Source of the DNA: Ruminococcaceae bacterium UBA5401
Lineage (GTDB): Bacteria; Bacillota; Clostridia; Oscillospirales; Acutalibacteraceae
Reading direction: 5' to 3'
Assembly: GCA_002409675.1 (NCBI GenBank)
Contig: DHOB01000015.1
Location: 1 to 5,234, forward strand
DNA: 5,234 bases
Numbering within the stretch: position 1 is the stretch's first letter; each line of letters begins with the position of its first letter. The notes beneath the pieces are model-generated. The model saw only the letters and a list, made by a program, of their open reading frames with translations, was not told the DNA's origin and did not search any database. Below, piece by piece: positions 4,885-5,234 of this stretch. The position numbers were made by a program, and so were the translations under genes.

Positions 4885-5234
4885 ATGAAAAGATTCAGGA
4901 TGCCGCGCTGCCCGTACTGCGGCGACCGGCTGAACGCGGCCCAGGCCTGGGCGCTCCGGCGCCGCGGCGAATATATCTGCCCCAGATGCGGGGGCCTTTC
5001 CAACGTGGTGCTGGACCCGCTGCTCAGGGGGCTGGGCAGCCTTGCGGTGCTGCTCGCCGCGGCGTTTTTCACGGCCGGGCTTTTCCTCGGGCTGGAGCAC
5101 GCCCCCTGGGTCCTTTCCGGCGTCCTGCTCCCGTTCCTCGCGTTCTACGCCGTCTGCGTCTTCCTCGTCCGCCTCAGAAAGCCCGCGGCGGGCCGCCGCA
5201 GGCGCCGGCCCGGCGGCGTGTCACCGCAGGCACC
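4885..5234 (+). CDS. Zinc-ribbon membrane protein, partial (3' end beyond window)
   Basis: An ATG with AAAAGGA (4871-4877) 7 nt upstream opens a frame that reaches the window end without a stop, giving at least 116 residues. Residues 9-12 (CPYC) and 32-35 (CPRC) form a CxxC...CxxC zinc ribbon, followed by NVVLDP. Two hydrophobic segments, about 50-70 and 75-95, are probable transmembrane helices. A strongly basic tail (RLRKPAAGRRRRRPGG) follows, suggesting that the ribbon and tail are cytoplasmic. It starts 16 bp after remB and is likely in the same operon. Similar zinc-ribbon membrane proteins occur beside remB in some clostridia, as far as I recall, with no established function. No gene symbol or role is assigned. 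Confidence 0.8.
   Translation, partial: MKRFRMPRCPYCGDRLNAAQAWALRRRGEYICPRCGGLSNVVLDPLLRGLGSLAVLLAAAFFTAGLFLGLEHAPWVLSGVLLPFLAFYAVCVFLVRLRKPAAGRRRRRPGGVSPQA

Overview
The window is the chromosomal replication-initiation locus of a GC-rich low-branching Firmicute, most likely a clostridial (Oscillospiraceae/Ruminococcaceae-like) gut-type bacterium. This placement is inferred from gene order (dnaA, dnaN, an S4-domain yaaA, recF, remB, then a zinc-ribbon membrane protein), from family features such as RemB, and from strongly GC-biased third codon positions. No ribosomal RNA or other taxonomic marker is present, so it stays an inference. All real genes are on the + strand.

Layout. Bases 1-458 are non-coding. 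An AT-richer stretch (1-102) is followed by two tandem copies of a 90-bp element (103-285) whose conserved parts can fold and whose only differences within one block are compensatory. Next comes a good sigma-A-type dnaA promoter (TTGAAA, 17 bp, extended -10 TGGTATGCT) overlapping two DnaA-box-like GTTGAAAA repeats, then a leader of about 130 nt. dnaA (459-1772) encodes the initiator. The 306-bp dnaA-dnaN gap (1773-2078) looks like oriC: a cluster of degenerate DnaA boxes, then a DnaA-box/GC-cluster/DnaA-trio arrangement leading into an AT-rich stretch just before dnaN.

From dnaN onward the genes are packed as one probable operon. dnaN (sliding clamp) is followed after 2 bp by yaaA (S4 RNA-binding protein). 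The yaaA stop overlaps the GTG start of recF (recombination mediator ATPase). remB follows 17 bp after recF, and a CxxC...CxxC zinc-ribbon protein with two predicted membrane segments starts 16 bp after remB and runs off the window end. The initiator, its binding sites and the clamp form the replication start module. RecF connects replication with gap repair.

The most notable departures from a textbook dnaA region are the covarying 90-bp tandem element upstream of dnaA, an in-frame 18-bp minisatellite in the 3' end of recF that inserts a GR(E/Q)P(E/D)(P/T) hexapeptide array before the last predicted strand, and the candidate DnaA-trio. rpmH and gyrB, often neighbours of this cluster, are not visible in the window.
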